Shown: piece by piece, positions 51,999 to 60,172 of the stretch | Position numbering within the stretch: the stretch's first letter is position 1 | How the letters are laid out: the number at the start of each line of letters is the position of its first letter | Source of the DNA: Gordonia oryzae | GTDB taxonomy: Bacteria > Actinomycetota > Actinomycetes > Mycobacteriales > Mycobacteriaceae | Direction of reading: 5' to 3' | NCBI RefSeq assembly: GCF_003797185.1 | Contig: NZ_RKMH01000002.1 | Coordinates: forward strand, 186,001-250,000 | DNA length: 64,000 nucleotides | Notes under the pieces: generated by a model | What the model was told of the DNA's origin: nothing | Databases searched by the model: none | The model's input: the letters and a program-made list of their open reading frames with translations, nothing else | Translations under genes and position numbers: made by a program

Positions 51999-52432
51999 TG
52001 GCGGACAAGAGTGACGGCGTTCGAAACCACTTCGTCTACCGCTATTTCGATGCAGCCGGCGACCTGTTGTACGTCGGTTGCAGCCATCGCCCCGCAATTC
52101 GGTGGGCAGAACACAAGACCACGCGTCCGGGCGTGTGTGCCGCCGTGACCAAGGTGAAGATCTCCGGTCCGTACTGCTACACGAAGGCTCGGGAGATCGA
52201 GCGCGCGGCGATCCGTACGGAGCATCCTCTGTGCGGATGGACCCCCGACAAGCAGCGCGAAAAGGTACTGCGCAGCAAGTGGATTGACGAGCGAATCTCA
52301 ACACTCCGTGCTGACGGCGTGCCGTATTTCTACGCAGTCAAGGTCGCGGTCGCCGAGGCCGAGGATGTCTGGCCTGACCCGATGCGCAGTCCGTACGACC
52401 CGCCGACTGCCCTATCTCAAATCCCAGCCTGA
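51998..52432 (+). CDS. GIY-YIG-like nuclease domain protein
   Basis: A 144-residue protein. HFVYRYFDAAGDLLYVGCS and RPAIRWAEHKT match the GIY-YIG core (two strands, then Arg and His). Its catalytic glutamate could be in KAREIERAAI. It overlaps the cro stop. It might nick DNA in replication or attack other DNA. A GTG at 51995 is the alternative start. Confidence 0.65.
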   Translation: MADKSDGVRNHFVYRYFDAAGDLLYVGCSHRPAIRWAEHKTTRPGVCAAVTKVKISGPYCYTKAREIERAAIRTEHPLCGWTPDKQREKVLRSKWIDERISTLRADGVPYFYAVKVAVAEAEDVWPDPMRSPYDPPTALSQIPA

Positions 52433-52441
52433 AACGGAAAC

Positions 52442-52472
52442 GGCCACCTCGGCGCGCGAACGCCGGGTGGCC
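52442..52472 (+). terminator. Strong hairpin before the antirepressor
   Basis: GGCCACC-T-CGGCG and CGCCG-GGTGGCC form a 12-pair stem with one bulge and a six-base loop, 25 bases before the antirepressor ATG. There is no T run, so it may act as an attenuator or RNA-stability element rather than a simple terminator. Confidence 0.5.
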
Positions 52473-52496
52473 CTGAACGAGAAGGAGAAGTTCTCG

Positions 52497-53369
52497 ATGG
52501 ACCTCACACTACCCAACGCGAGAGAAGAGCGCGATCAGCTCTCTGCTCGCACCGACGTCCTCGACAAGGTGGGCGTGCTCTCGACCCTGCCGGACGATAT
52601 GCACGCCAACGCCGATCAGGTAGCTACGTTCTACGGAACCACCCGCGAAGTAGTCCGCCAGGTCGTTCTCCGCAACAAGGACGAGTTCGATGCTGACGGG
52701 TATCGGGTACTCACTCGTGCAGAAGTCAGTGACGAGTTGTCACTGACTCCCGACGAGCTGGGAATGCCTCGGACCGCGCCGTCGATGTCACTCTTCCCTC
52801 GCCGTGCAGTCCTTCGTGTCGGGATGCTGCTCCGCGATTCGCGGGTTGCTCGCCAGGTCCGCGACTACCTGCTCACCGTCGAGGAGGTCGCCCGCGAGTC
52901 TGAAGACCAGATCATCGAGCAAGCTCTGTTCATCCTCCGCGATCGCAATGAGGCTCTCGTGGCTGAGGTTCGGGAGCTGAAGGAGGAGCGCGAGCGCGAT
53001 CGGCCAGCGATCGACTACGTCAACACTCACGTCGTCGTCGATGACGACGTGATGCTGATCGAGGACTGGGGCCGCGCGTACGGGCTGACGAAGCCGCAGG
53101 CGTTCGCGCTCCTGCGGGACGAGAAGGCCTTGATCTACCCGAAGACGTTCGAGCGATGGTCTCGGACGAAGCAGCGCAAGGTTACTGAGACCGAGTATCG
53201 CCCCCGGGCGGGCAAGCCGTCTTTCACATGGTTCGACGTGAAGGAACAACGCGATGCGCCGCGGCGCAACAACGGTCAAGCGCGAAAGACATGCTACGTC
53301 AGGGCAGTTCACGCAGTCGACCTGGCTCGACTGGTCGGACTCCTGCCGAACATCGAGGTCGCATCGTGA
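52497..53369 (+). CDS. Phage antirepressor
   Basis: A 290-residue antirepressor. The N-terminal part (ADQVATFYGTTREVVRQVV, VARQVRDYLLTVEEVA) resembles BRO/ORF6-type domains. A coiled coil (about 140-170) leads to a C-terminal KilAC-like domain (VMLIEDWGRAYGLTKPQAF, VDLARLVGLL). It should block the repressor at induction. ATG at 52497 after GAAGGAGAAG. Confidence 0.82.
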   Translation: MDLTLPNAREERDQLSARTDVLDKVGVLSTLPDDMHANADQVATFYGTTREVVRQVVLRNKDEFDADGYRVLTRAEVSDELSLTPDELGMPRTAPSMSLFPRRAVLRVGMLLRDSRVARQVRDYLLTVEEVARESEDQIIEQALFILRDRNEALVAEVRELKEERERDRPAIDYVNTHVVVDDDVMLIEDWGRAYGLTKPQAFALLRDEKALIYPKTFERWSRTKQRKVTETEYRPRAGKPSFTWFDVKEQRDAPRRNNGQARKTCYVRAVHAVDLARLVGLLPNIEVAS

Positions 53370-53635
53370 GCGCCCCCATCTTCGACGGCCACCGGTCCGA
53401 CCCTCATGATCAGCGACACGTCCAGCACGAGACCGCAGTGACGATGCGAGTTGATGAGAGCGACGAGTGGATCGTGGTCCCGATTCGCGCGGTGTTTACC
53501 GATGATGGACTGTCTGGCTGGTCATTTGAGATCGGTCCCTACTCCATCGGCGGTTCAGATGCCACCGAACTCGCCAATGCCCTGGCGCACTATGGGCGAC
53601 TGTCTCATGACTTCCGTCCCATCGGCGGTGCGTGA
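53366..53635 (+). CDS. Phage hypothetical protein
   Basis: An 89-residue acidic protein (DEWIVVPIRAVFTDDGLSGWS, GPYSIGGSDATELANAL). GTG at 53366 overlaps the antirepressor stop. No family recognised. Confidence 0.7.
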   Translation: MSAPIFDGHRSDPHDQRHVQHETAVTMRVDESDEWIVVPIRAVFTDDGLSGWSFEIGPYSIGGSDATELANALAHYGRLSHDFRPIGGA

Positions 53636-53778
53636 TGACCATCGAAGACTTCACTGATCACGGCGCCGGTGCGGGCTGCACCTGCGTCGAGCGCGGACCA
53701 GCCGCCACTGGTGATCGCGCGGCCCTCGACGCCGGTGATGGCGTCGAGGGCACCAAACCTCCGGAGGGGCAATGCTGA
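53635..53778 (+). CDS. Very small phage protein
   Basis: A 47-residue acidic protein with one CTC pair (GAGCTCVERG). Its ATG overlaps the previous stop and its end overlaps the next gene. The coupling supports it, but there is no homology evidence. Confidence 0.5.
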   Translation: MTIEDFTDHGAGAGCTCVERGPAATGDRAALDAGDGVEGTKPPEGQC

Positions 53779-54071
53779 CCCGGGCCGATCTCGACGCCCT
53801 CGGGGTCACCACCGACGTGGCTACGGCCGCAAAGGCTTTGGGCATCTCAGCCAGTGCCGCGTACAAGGCCATCAACGACGGACACTTCCCCGTCCGGGTC
53901 ATCCCTATCGGGGGCCGATACACCATTCCCACCGCCGACCTTCGCCGCGAGGTCCTGGGGGAGATCACGCCGCCGGCTGATGTCACAGACCGCCTCGACC
54001 GCATCCTGTCCACCCTCGACGCCATCGTGCAGATCCTCAAAGTCCAGTCCATCAACAGCATTGCCGCATAG
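53772..54071 (+). CDS. Excisionase-like HTH protein
   Basis: A 99-residue protein with a MerR/excisionase-type winged helix (DVATAAKALGISASAAYKAIND, FPVRVIPIGGRYTIPTADLRR) and a C-terminal coiled coil. It could serve as the excision partner of the integrase or as an early regulator. Confidence 0.75.
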   Translation: MLTRADLDALGVTTDVATAAKALGISASAAYKAINDGHFPVRVIPIGGRYTIPTADLRREVLGEITPPADVTDRLDRILSTLDAIVQILKVQSINSIAA

Positions 54072-54079
54072 GAGATTCC

Positions 54080-54262
54080 ATGTTCACCACGTTCGAACTG
54101 TCCCTCATCGTGATCGGCGGGATCGGCTGCACCGTCGCCATTCTCGCGGATGAAATGCGGGCTCTGGTTGCCAGACGCAGCGTTCCGTACCTCACCGTCC
54201 ACAAGGGCGACATCATCGACTCCACCCCGGTGGGTGTTCTCGGACGTCGGGGGGAGCGGTGA
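54080..54262 (+). CDS. Small phage membrane protein
   Basis: A 60-residue protein with one N-terminal membrane helix (LSLIVIGGIGCTVAILA) and a basic cytoplasmic end. ATG overlap with the next gene. Function unknown. Confidence 0.6.
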   Translation: MFTTFELSLIVIGGIGCTVAILADEMRALVARRSVPYLTVHKGDIIDSTPVGVLGRRGER

Positions 54263-54492
54263 CCCGCCACGGATTACGCCTCGGGGCAACACTCACCGAC
54301 GACGACGTCCGCGACGCAGCATCCGAGCGGGCCGATCGCTGCTGGGATCTGATGGCCGGCGCCACAACGGTCTTCGTTGACGGCCTCCACATGTACGGCG
54401 CTAACGCTGTAGGGCTACTGGAACGGGCCGCTGCTGATCATCGCGAGGCCGTCATGGCGCGTGGGGAGCTCATCGCGGAGGTGGCCCAATGA
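54259..54492 (+). CDS. Phage hypothetical protein
   Basis: A 77-residue helical protein (DDVRDAASERADRCWDLM, GANAVGLLERAAADHREAV). GTG start and TGA/ATG overlaps on both sides. No family recognised. Confidence 0.65.
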   Translation: MTRHGLRLGATLTDDDVRDAASERADRCWDLMAGATTVFVDGLHMYGANAVGLLERAAADHREAVMARGELIAEVAQ

Positions 54493-54794
54493 CCGACATC
54501 CTTCACGCAGTGCCAGACCTCGCCGAGCCGACCAATCTCACCGAGCAGCGCAACGCCGACGAGGCGCGAGGTAGGGCGCTGCGGAATCTCGAAGATGCCT
54601 GCGACAAGGCCGGTCTCGACTTCACTGTGAGTCGATTCGCCAGCACCTTCTCTTACGAGACCCGCGAGCCGTTCTGGGTGATCGTGAAGAAGTGGATGAA
54701 GACGGAGCCGATGATCACCGTCCACGAGTCCACCCTCGTTGAGGCCCTGGACCTCGCTCGCGATCGCCTGAACCGCGAGGAGTGGGACCAGTGA
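54489..54794 (+). CDS. Phage hypothetical protein
   Basis: A 101-residue soluble protein (ARGRALRNLEDACDKAGLDF, EPFWVIVKKWMKTEPMITVH). ATG overlaps the previous stop (ATGA). No family recognised. Confidence 0.65.
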   Translation: MTDILHAVPDLAEPTNLTEQRNADEARGRALRNLEDACDKAGLDFTVSRFASTFSYETREPFWVIVKKWMKTEPMITVHESTLVEALDLARDRLNREEWDQ

Positions 54795-55096
54795 GCGACA
54801 GAACCATGCGGAGCCTGCTCGAGGTTCACCGCGAAGAGATCGGCTTGCGCGATCGCGACATCGAAACCCTAGAGAGGGTGAAGGAGTCCTTCGAGCAGAG
54901 TCTCGCGGTGTCGAAGAAAGAATGCGCCGAAGTGCGTAGGCAACTCGTTCAGGCCAATCAGCGCGCGGACGAGCGGCGGGACAAGATCGCCAAGCTCGAA
55001 GGCGTCGTCGAGTCGCTCAAGATCGAGTTGCAGAACGAGCGCGCCGCCCATACATCCACGAAGAAGCGGACCGCACGAAAGGTGGCTTCGTCATGA
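54791..55096 (+). CDS. Phage coiled-coil protein
   Basis: A 101-residue, almost fully coiled-coil protein (ETLERVKESFEQSLAV, KIAKLEGVVESLKIEL). GTG at 54791 overlaps the previous stop. Probably a scaffold or regulator. Confidence 0.65.
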   Translation: MSDRTMRSLLEVHREEIGLRDRDIETLERVKESFEQSLAVSKKECAEVRRQLVQANQRADERRDKIAKLEGVVESLKIELQNERAAHTSTKKRTARKVASS

Positions 55097-55530
55097 GCAT
55101 CGACCTCGCACAGATCCCCGACGAGTCGGTCCGCCACGAGTGGGCACACTTCCGCGGATTTGGTTGGGACGACGAGAGAATCGCCACTCGTCTCGGGTAC
55201 TCCGAGGACACCCCGAAGCAGTGGGCGCTCCGGGCGCCGAAGGTGACCCGAGGGACGCGGCAGCATCGCGAGGCGCGCAGAGGCGAGATCCGGAGACTCA
55301 CTTCCGAGGGGTGGACGGCAGCCGAGATCGCCTCAGCCCTGGGGTGCTCCATCGACACCGTGCACAAGGACCGTCGGCGCATGGGTCTGCTGCTCATCGG
55401 TGACCAGTCCGCCGAGTGTCCTGTGTGCCTCCAAAAGGTCCAGTCCACAGCGGTATACGCCCACCACCGCGATGTCACTGGCCACGACTGCCCGATGTCG
55501 GGGCAGGCATTGGAGCAGGTCGCCTCATGA
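55093..55530 (+). CDS. HTH protein with a C-terminal zinc finger
   Basis: A 145-residue protein with a helix-turn-helix (LTSEGWTAAEIASALGCSIDTVHKD), an earlier HTH-like stretch (GWDDERIATRLGYSEDT), and a zinc finger CPVC-x(14)-HH-x(6)-HDC near the end. It is probably DNA-binding in early gene control or replication. Confidence 0.75.
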   Translation: MSIDLAQIPDESVRHEWAHFRGFGWDDERIATRLGYSEDTPKQWALRAPKVTRGTRQHREARRGEIRRLTSEGWTAAEIASALGCSIDTVHKDRRRMGLLLIGDQSAECPVCLQKVQSTAVYAHHRDVTGHDCPMSGQALEQVAS

Positions 55531-55661
55531 CCGAACTCGACGGCCTCGAGTGCGTCGACTGCGGTCGCCAGATGTCCGGTCTACCGATCCGGATCGCAGA
55601 CGGTCTGTGCCGAGACTGTCGCAAACACAACGACTCCGATACGGACGTCGAGAAGGAGTAG
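55527..55661 (+). CDS. Small zinc-ribbon protein
   Basis: A 44-residue protein with CVDC and CRDC pairs, a minimal zinc ribbon. Its ATG overlaps the previous stop. An anti-host or regulatory role is possible. Confidence 0.6.
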   Translation: MTELDGLECVDCGRQMSGLPIRIADGLCRDCRKHNDSDTDVEKE

Positions 55662-55663
55662 AA

Positions 55664-56011
55664 GTGCAGGACCCGAAAGACGAAGCCGAACAGGACTTCG
55701 CCGCCGTGCTGATGCAGCACTCCGGAGGCAGAGCCCACACCGAGGTGTCGAAGAAGCTCGCCGAACTGATCGCCGCGGTCCGCGAGACGGGCAAGAAGGG
55801 ATCGGTTTCGGTGACGCTCACCGTCTCCCGCGACAAGGAGATGAGCCGCGTGGTCAAGATCGACGACTCGATCAAGGCCAACATCCCGAAGGAAACCCGA
55901 CGCTCGCTGTGGTTCCCGGACGACAACAACCGACTGCACCGCAACGATCCCACCCAAGATTCCCTCTTCGACGAGCCCGCGAAGAAAGTCCAAACCCCCG
56001 AAGGGAACTGA
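55664..56011 (+). CDS. Phage hypothetical protein upstream of DUF2303
   Basis: A 115-residue protein with a conserved-looking core VSKKLAELIAAVRETGKKGS and VTLTVSRDKEMSRVVKIDD. Genes of this kind often precede DUF2303. GTG at 55664 with GGAG upstream. Confidence 0.7.
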   Translation: MQDPKDEAEQDFAAVLMQHSGGRAHTEVSKKLAELIAAVRETGKKGSVSVTLTVSRDKEMSRVVKIDDSIKANIPKETRRSLWFPDDNNRLHRNDPTQDSLFDEPAKKVQTPEGN

Positions 56012-56017
56012 CAACTG

Positions 56018-56893
56018 ATGAGCGAACTCAAGATGTCCCCGTCTCTGATCGCATCGAATGACGGCGACATAGACGGTGCGCAGAAGCTCGGAATCATCGC
56101 GACCGACGACATTCCAGGCATCGACCCCGGAGTGTTCGTGCTCGCCGCAACCACTCGCGAGCATGGCCTCCAGGTGGAGACCGTCGACCTCAGGGAGTTC
56201 ATCCCCGGCGTCACCGCGTCGGCAGATTCGGGCACTCGCCTGGTGGCCGACGTCCCGTCGTTCCTCGCCGAGCTGGATCGTAATCCACTCTCCGCGACTG
56301 GCAACGTGGGTTCCGGATCGTTGTGGGGCGACGAGACCAAGGGCCGCGTCGAGGCCATCTACAACGACCACGTCGAGGACGAGGCAGGGCTCCGCGACAG
56401 CCGACTCCGCCTCGAGCTCCGCCCGGATGAGGACTGGGTGGCGTGGCATCGGCTGTCCGGAAAGTACATGCCGCAGGAGGAATTCGGCGACACGGTCGAG
56501 GAGCTGCTGCACACGGTCACCGACCCAGCTCAGGCTGAGCTACTGGAGGTCATCGACTCCATCCGCGCAAGTACGAAGGGGTCGTTCGAATCCAGCATCT
56601 CCCGCGCCGACGGCGGCCAGTCCGTCGCGTTCAAGGAGGACGTCACCACCACCGCCGGCCGATCTGGTCGGCTTGAGGTGCCGCAGATCGTCACGCTGGC
56701 ATTGCGCCCGTGGGAGGGGCTCGACCGCTACGAGGTGAAGGCGTGGTTCCGTCTGCGTGTGCAGAACGGACAGCTACTCCTGGCGATCAAGCTCAAGCCG
56801 ACCCGCAACGTCCTGCGCGGCGCGTGGTCCGATGTCGTGTCGCAGATCGAGAGCCACCTCGATGGCAAACCCGTTCTCGCAACGCGCTTCTGA
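56018..56893 (+). CDS. DUF2303 (YfdQ family) phage protein
   Basis: A 291-residue protein of the YfdQ/DUF2303 family (GTRLVADVPSFLAELDRNP, AIYNDHVEDEAGLRDSRL, GLDRYEVKAWFRLRV). The family is common in siphophage replication regions but has no proven function. ATG at 56018 after a GGAAC stretch. Confidence 0.82.
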   Translation: MSELKMSPSLIASNDGDIDGAQKLGIIATDDIPGIDPGVFVLAATTREHGLQVETVDLREFIPGVTASADSGTRLVADVPSFLAELDRNPLSATGNVGSGSLWGDETKGRVEAIYNDHVEDEAGLRDSRLRLELRPDEDWVAWHRLSGKYMPQEEFGDTVEELLHTVTDPAQAELLEVIDSIRASTKGSFESSISRADGGQSVAFKEDVTTTAGRSGRLEVPQIVTLALRPWEGLDRYEVKAWFRLRVQNGQLLLAIKLKPTRNVLRGAWSDVVSQIESHLDGKPVLATRF

Positions 56894-57020
56894 GGCGCAC
56901 GCCCATCGAGCCTATGAGGAAGGGCTCGATGGGCGTCTTCCCCGCGTTGAGTACACCGACGACGACATCCTCGACTGGATCGCCGGTGACCACGATCGGT
57001 ACACACGCGACCGCGAATGA
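56862..57020 (+). CDS. Very small phage protein
   Basis: A 52-residue charged protein (RASEAHAHRAYEEGLDG, YTDDDILDWIAGDHDRYT). It overlaps the end of the DUF2303 gene by 32 bases. Supported by coupling only. Confidence 0.55.
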   Translation: MANPFSQRASEAHAHRAYEEGLDGRLPRVEYTDDDILDWIAGDHDRYTRDRE

Positions 57021-57256
57021 GCTACGCGCAACGCGCCCGCGGTGGCATGTCCGAGCAAGACCAGTGGGATGCCGACGGCATCCCGCAGTGCGACTACTGC
57101 GGCGAGTACGGCCACCCCAACCACAGATGCCCTCACTACAGCTACGCGGATCAACTCGACTACGAGCTCCGCAAACTACAACACAGGAGATCCGTTGAGC
57201 ACGAAAGACCTTGCCTTCCTGGCACTGCGAAGAAGAGCACTGATCGACGCCGCTGA
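57017..57256 (+). CDS. Zinc-knuckle-like phage protein
   Basis: A 79-residue protein with CDYCGEYGHPNHRC, a zinc-knuckle pattern (C-x2-C-x5-H-x2-H-x1-C). It overlaps the next gene by 62 bases, so the C-terminal part may not be under selection. Confidence 0.6.
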   Translation: MSYAQRARGGMSEQDQWDADGIPQCDYCGEYGHPNHRCPHYSYADQLDYELRKLQHRRSVEHERPCLPGTAKKSTDRRR

Positions 57257-57689
57257 CACCGTGGTCAAGGAGGACCGCAAGGCCCTCGCCGAAGCCATCG
57301 CCGTCGGGGAGCGCATCGGCGACCCCGAAGTGGGATACGCCTCCATGACCAACCCTGCCGACGTCGTGGTCGTGGTGGACCAGGAAGAGCTCGACCACTT
57401 CCTCACCCTCGAAGGCAAGGCTGTTACCCACACCCGTGTCACCAATGAGGCTGAGGCGATCAAGGTGTTGCGAGAGCACGCGCCACACCTGCTGGCCGAC
57501 GACACCGGCATTCCCGAGTATGAGCACACCGCAGCGAAGGGGAGAGCGAAGTCCGGCGAGAACATTCCCGGTATCGCAGTGCGGAAGGGCAACTCGTCTC
57601 TGCGGCTCACGCCATCCAAGGCGGTCAAGGAGTGGGCGCAGAACGTCGTCACCAACGGTCTCGCAGGGGAGTTGGGGGCTGGAGAATGA
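57195..57689 (+). CDS. Phage hypothetical protein with TTG start
   Basis: A 164-residue protein (LAFLALRRRALIDAADTVV, VVVVVDQEELDHFLTLEG, EAEAIKVLREHAPHLL). TTG at 57195 has AGGAG five bases before it and is the only sensible start. No family recognised. Confidence 0.72.
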   Translation: MSTKDLAFLALRRRALIDAADTVVKEDRKALAEAIAVGERIGDPEVGYASMTNPADVVVVVDQEELDHFLTLEGKAVTHTRVTNEAEAIKVLREHAPHLLADDTGIPEYEHTAAKGRAKSGENIPGIAVRKGNSSLRLTPSKAVKEWAQNVVTNGLAGELGAGE

Positions 57690-58228
57690 CCAAGTTCAGC
57701 CTCGATATAGAGACCGCGATGGCGGCTCTCCATGGTGATCCGACGCGCATCGACATGGACCTCGACCCCATAGCCGAACGCATCTCCGGAGTCGCGGCCC
57801 ACGGCAATACGCCATTCGACATGCCCTACATCTCAGAGATCGTCCCCGGGCTGTGGCAGGGAGGGTGCCGAAACGGAATGCGGCTGCCCTCCGACATCAA
57901 GCATTTGGTGTCGCTGTATCCGTGGGAGCGGTACACCCATGAACACGACCTGGACAGTGCGATCGCGGTTCGCATGTACGACAGCACCTCTCAAGCATTC
58001 GATCAGGTGGACGTGTTGGCTGCCTGGGTGAACGTGTGCCGTGCCTCGGCGCCCACGCTCGTGCATTGCCAGGCGGGGCTCAACCGATCATCCCTCGTTG
58101 TGGCCCGCGCTCTCATGCTCGACGGGATGGGCGCATCGGACGCGATTCACCTGATCCGTGAGAAGCGTTCTCCCGCATGCCTGTGCAATGAGTCCTTTGA
58201 GGCGTGGCTGACGGGGATCGAGGCGTGA
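57686..58228 (+). CDS. Dual-specificity protein phosphatase-like protein
   Basis: A 180-residue phosphatase of the DSP fold. The signature HCQAGLNRSS (HCx5RS) is near residues 126-135, with a general acid candidate in MYDSTSQAFDQVD. The substrate is unknown; phage DSPs may act on host phosphoproteins. ATGA overlap with the previous gene. Confidence 0.85.
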   Translation: MTKFSLDIETAMAALHGDPTRIDMDLDPIAERISGVAAHGNTPFDMPYISEIVPGLWQGGCRNGMRLPSDIKHLVSLYPWERYTHEHDLDSAIAVRMYDSTSQAFDQVDVLAAWVNVCRASAPTLVHCQAGLNRSSLVVARALMLDGMGASDAIHLIREKRSPACLCNESFEAWLTGIEA

Positions 58229-58419
58229 ACCCCGGGGACCGCGTCCGCGGAAAGGATGGGCGCACCTACGTGATCCTCAAGGTCACCGAGATGCATTACG
58301 GCCTGGTCGATCCCACCCGCCCTCCGATGATCGACGCGAAGAACGGCCAACAGGTCGCCCACATCGCAGTGCGCCACGAAGAGGTCGAGCCGTTGCCAGT
58401 GCAGGGAGTGGCGCAATGA
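58225..58419 (+). CDS. Small phage protein, SH3-like
   Basis: A 64-residue protein starting NPGDRVRGKDGRTYVI, with a KOW/SH3-like pattern. GTG overlap with the phosphatase stop. Function unknown. Confidence 0.6.
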   Translation: MNPGDRVRGKDGRTYVILKVTEMHYGLVDPTRPPMIDAKNGQQVAHIAVRHEEVEPLPVQGVAQ

Positions 58420-58601
58420 TCCACTCACTCACCCTCTGGGTACTGCTGTCGATCGTGCTGCCACTGGCGTCGCTGTCGTTCCTCGTTGCAGCGACCAATG
58501 CTCCTCAGCGCGCTGGTGGACGCATCACGGTGTTCTCGCTCGTAGCCCTGGTGTGTGCCGTCGGGACCTGCGTCGCAATCGGTATGGCGGTGGCGTCATG
58601 A
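58416..58601 (+). CDS. Small phage membrane protein
   Basis: A 61-residue protein with two membrane helices (LWVLLSIVLPLASLSFLVAA and VFSLVALVCAVGTCVAIGM). ATGA overlap. Function unknown. Confidence 0.62.
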   Translation: MIHSLTLWVLLSIVLPLASLSFLVAATNAPQRAGGRITVFSLVALVCAVGTCVAIGMAVAS

Positions 58602-59602
58602 CAGCCCTCAAGACCAGACCGCCGACCGGCGCTGTGCCGTGGCCACTCATCCTCGTTGAAGGCCCAGAGAAATCGGGCAAAAGTTGGTGCGCCGCAGAGC
58701 TATCCGCATCCGACAAGGTCGGCCGCACCCTGTGGATCGACGTCGCCGAAGGCGCGGCGGATGAGTACGGAGCGATCCCAGGAGCCCGGTATGAGGTTAT
58801 CGACCACGACGGGACGTGGCTCGACATCCTCGGCCAGGTGAAAGCGGCACGAGACGAGGCCAAGAGGGCACTGGACGCCGGCGAGAAGCCAGTAGTTCTG
58901 GTCATCGACTCCATGACCGCCGAGTGGGACATGCTCAAAGAGTGGGTGGACGGGAAAGCCCGAAACCGGAAGTCCAACCGCGCCAAGCTGGAACGCGACC
59001 CCGAGGCAGAGATCGTAATCGGCCCCGACCTGTGGAACCTCGCCACCGCTCGACACCGAGACCTGATGCGAATCCTGATGAGATTCCCGGGCATCGTCGT
59101 GATGACCGCCCGTGGTGCCGAACAGGTCGCGATGGAGAACGGCCAGCCGACGAAGGATCGGACATGGAAGGTCGACGGCCAGAAGACTCTCGCGTTCGAC
59201 GCCTCCGCATGGGTGCGCCTCCAGCGAGGGTCTCAGCCGCAGGTGATCGGAGCGAGATCGGTGCACGCCGGAATCCGTCCAGGGGAGGACAAGGCGCGCA
59301 CCATCCCTGGGTTGACGTTGGAGCGCTTGGTGTTCGACATCCTCAAGTGCGATCCGAAGACGGCTAAGGTCCGTGATTTCGCGTCGGTCCAGGACCGAGT
59401 CGCCGACATCCTCGAGGCCATCGCCCAAGCCGAGAACCGGGATGAGCTGACCGCGTTGTGGCGGGAGGCGAAAGACGCCGACGTGCTGGGACTGGGTATG
59501 GAGGGCGGTCCCACCATTGACGAGGCTCTGATGTCGCGAGCGTCTGCCATCGAAGCTGCCGCGACGCAGTCCGACTCCGAGGCGGTGCCGAACCATGGCT
59601 GA
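58598..59602 (+). CDS. Sak4-like RecA-fold ATPase
   Basis: A 334-residue ATPase. Walker A is LVEGPEKSGKS (residues 20-30). A Walker B-like strand is VVLVIDSMTAEWD. IVVMTARGAEQ and the later loops fit the Sak4/AAA single-strand annealing recombinases of phages. It probably works in phage recombination or replication. ATG at 58598. Confidence 0.78.
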   Translation: MTALKTRPPTGAVPWPLILVEGPEKSGKSWCAAELSASDKVGRTLWIDVAEGAADEYGAIPGARYEVIDHDGTWLDILGQVKAARDEAKRALDAGEKPVVLVIDSMTAEWDMLKEWVDGKARNRKSNRAKLERDPEAEIVIGPDLWNLATARHRDLMRILMRFPGIVVMTARGAEQVAMENGQPTKDRTWKVDGQKTLAFDASAWVRLQRGSQPQVIGARSVHAGIRPGEDKARTIPGLTLERLVFDILKCDPKTAKVRDFASVQDRVADILEAIAQAENRDELTALWREAKDADVLGLGMEGGPTIDEALMSRASAIEAAATQSDSEAVPNHG

Positions 59603-59957
59603 TGCCGAGCCCTACACCCCCGTCTCGATCGAGGCCGCGATCAATCACTGCGCCAACAGGATCGCCAACAGTGTCTCGGTGGTCAACGATCGTTACAAGG
59701 CGTTCCTCACCGCGGACCGGGACTTCGACCACGCGTTCTCGCAGGCGTTCCTCGATCACGACGGCCCCCAGACCGAGAAGAAGCACGCAGCGGTCGTCGC
59801 CACGATCAGCCTGCGTGAGGCCCGCGACGTCGCGGATGCCGCGTACCGCTACGCCGACCGGAAGGCCAAGGCTCTCGAGGATGAGCTGCGTGCACTGCAG
59901 TCGGTGAACAAGTCGATGCGATCGGCGTACTCGGCGGCGGGGGTGGGGGAGCGATGA
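59595..59957 (+). CDS. Phage helical protein next to the ATPase
   Basis: A 120-residue helical protein (SIEAAINHCANRIANSVS, EARDVADAAYRYADRKAKALE). It overlaps the ATPase stop and may be its accessory factor. No family recognised. Confidence 0.65.
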   Translation: MADAEPYTPVSIEAAINHCANRIANSVSVVNDRYKAFLTADRDFDHAFSQAFLDHDGPQTEKKHAAVVATISLREARDVADAAYRYADRKAKALEDELRALQSVNKSMRSAYSAAGVGER

Positions 59958-60172
59958 GCTGGCGCGACCACGCGGAGTGCCGGGGAGCCGACAGGGAACT
60001 CTTCTACCCCAACCCTGGGGAGAAGGGCAAAGCCGATCAGGCGCGGGCGATCTGCCGATCCTGCAAGGTCCGACAGGAGTGCCTGGAGTGGGCGTACTCG
60101 GTCAATGACCAGTACGGGATCCTCGGTGGTTTCACGGCCGGCCAGCGCAACCACCTGAGGCAGGCGTCATGA
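59954..60172 (+). CDS. Phage WhiB-family protein
   Basis: A 72-residue WhiB-like protein. Four cysteines (C9, C34, C37, C43) bind a [4Fe-4S] cluster and GILGGFTAGQR is the family turn. The C-terminal DNA-binding basic tail is very short. The phage TM4 WhiB represses host whiB2 and blocks superinfection, so a similar anti-host or regulatory role is possible here. Confidence 0.9.
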   Translation: MSWRDHAECRGADRELFYPNPGEKGKADQARAICRSCKVRQECLEWAYSVNDQYGILGGFTAGQRNHLRQAS

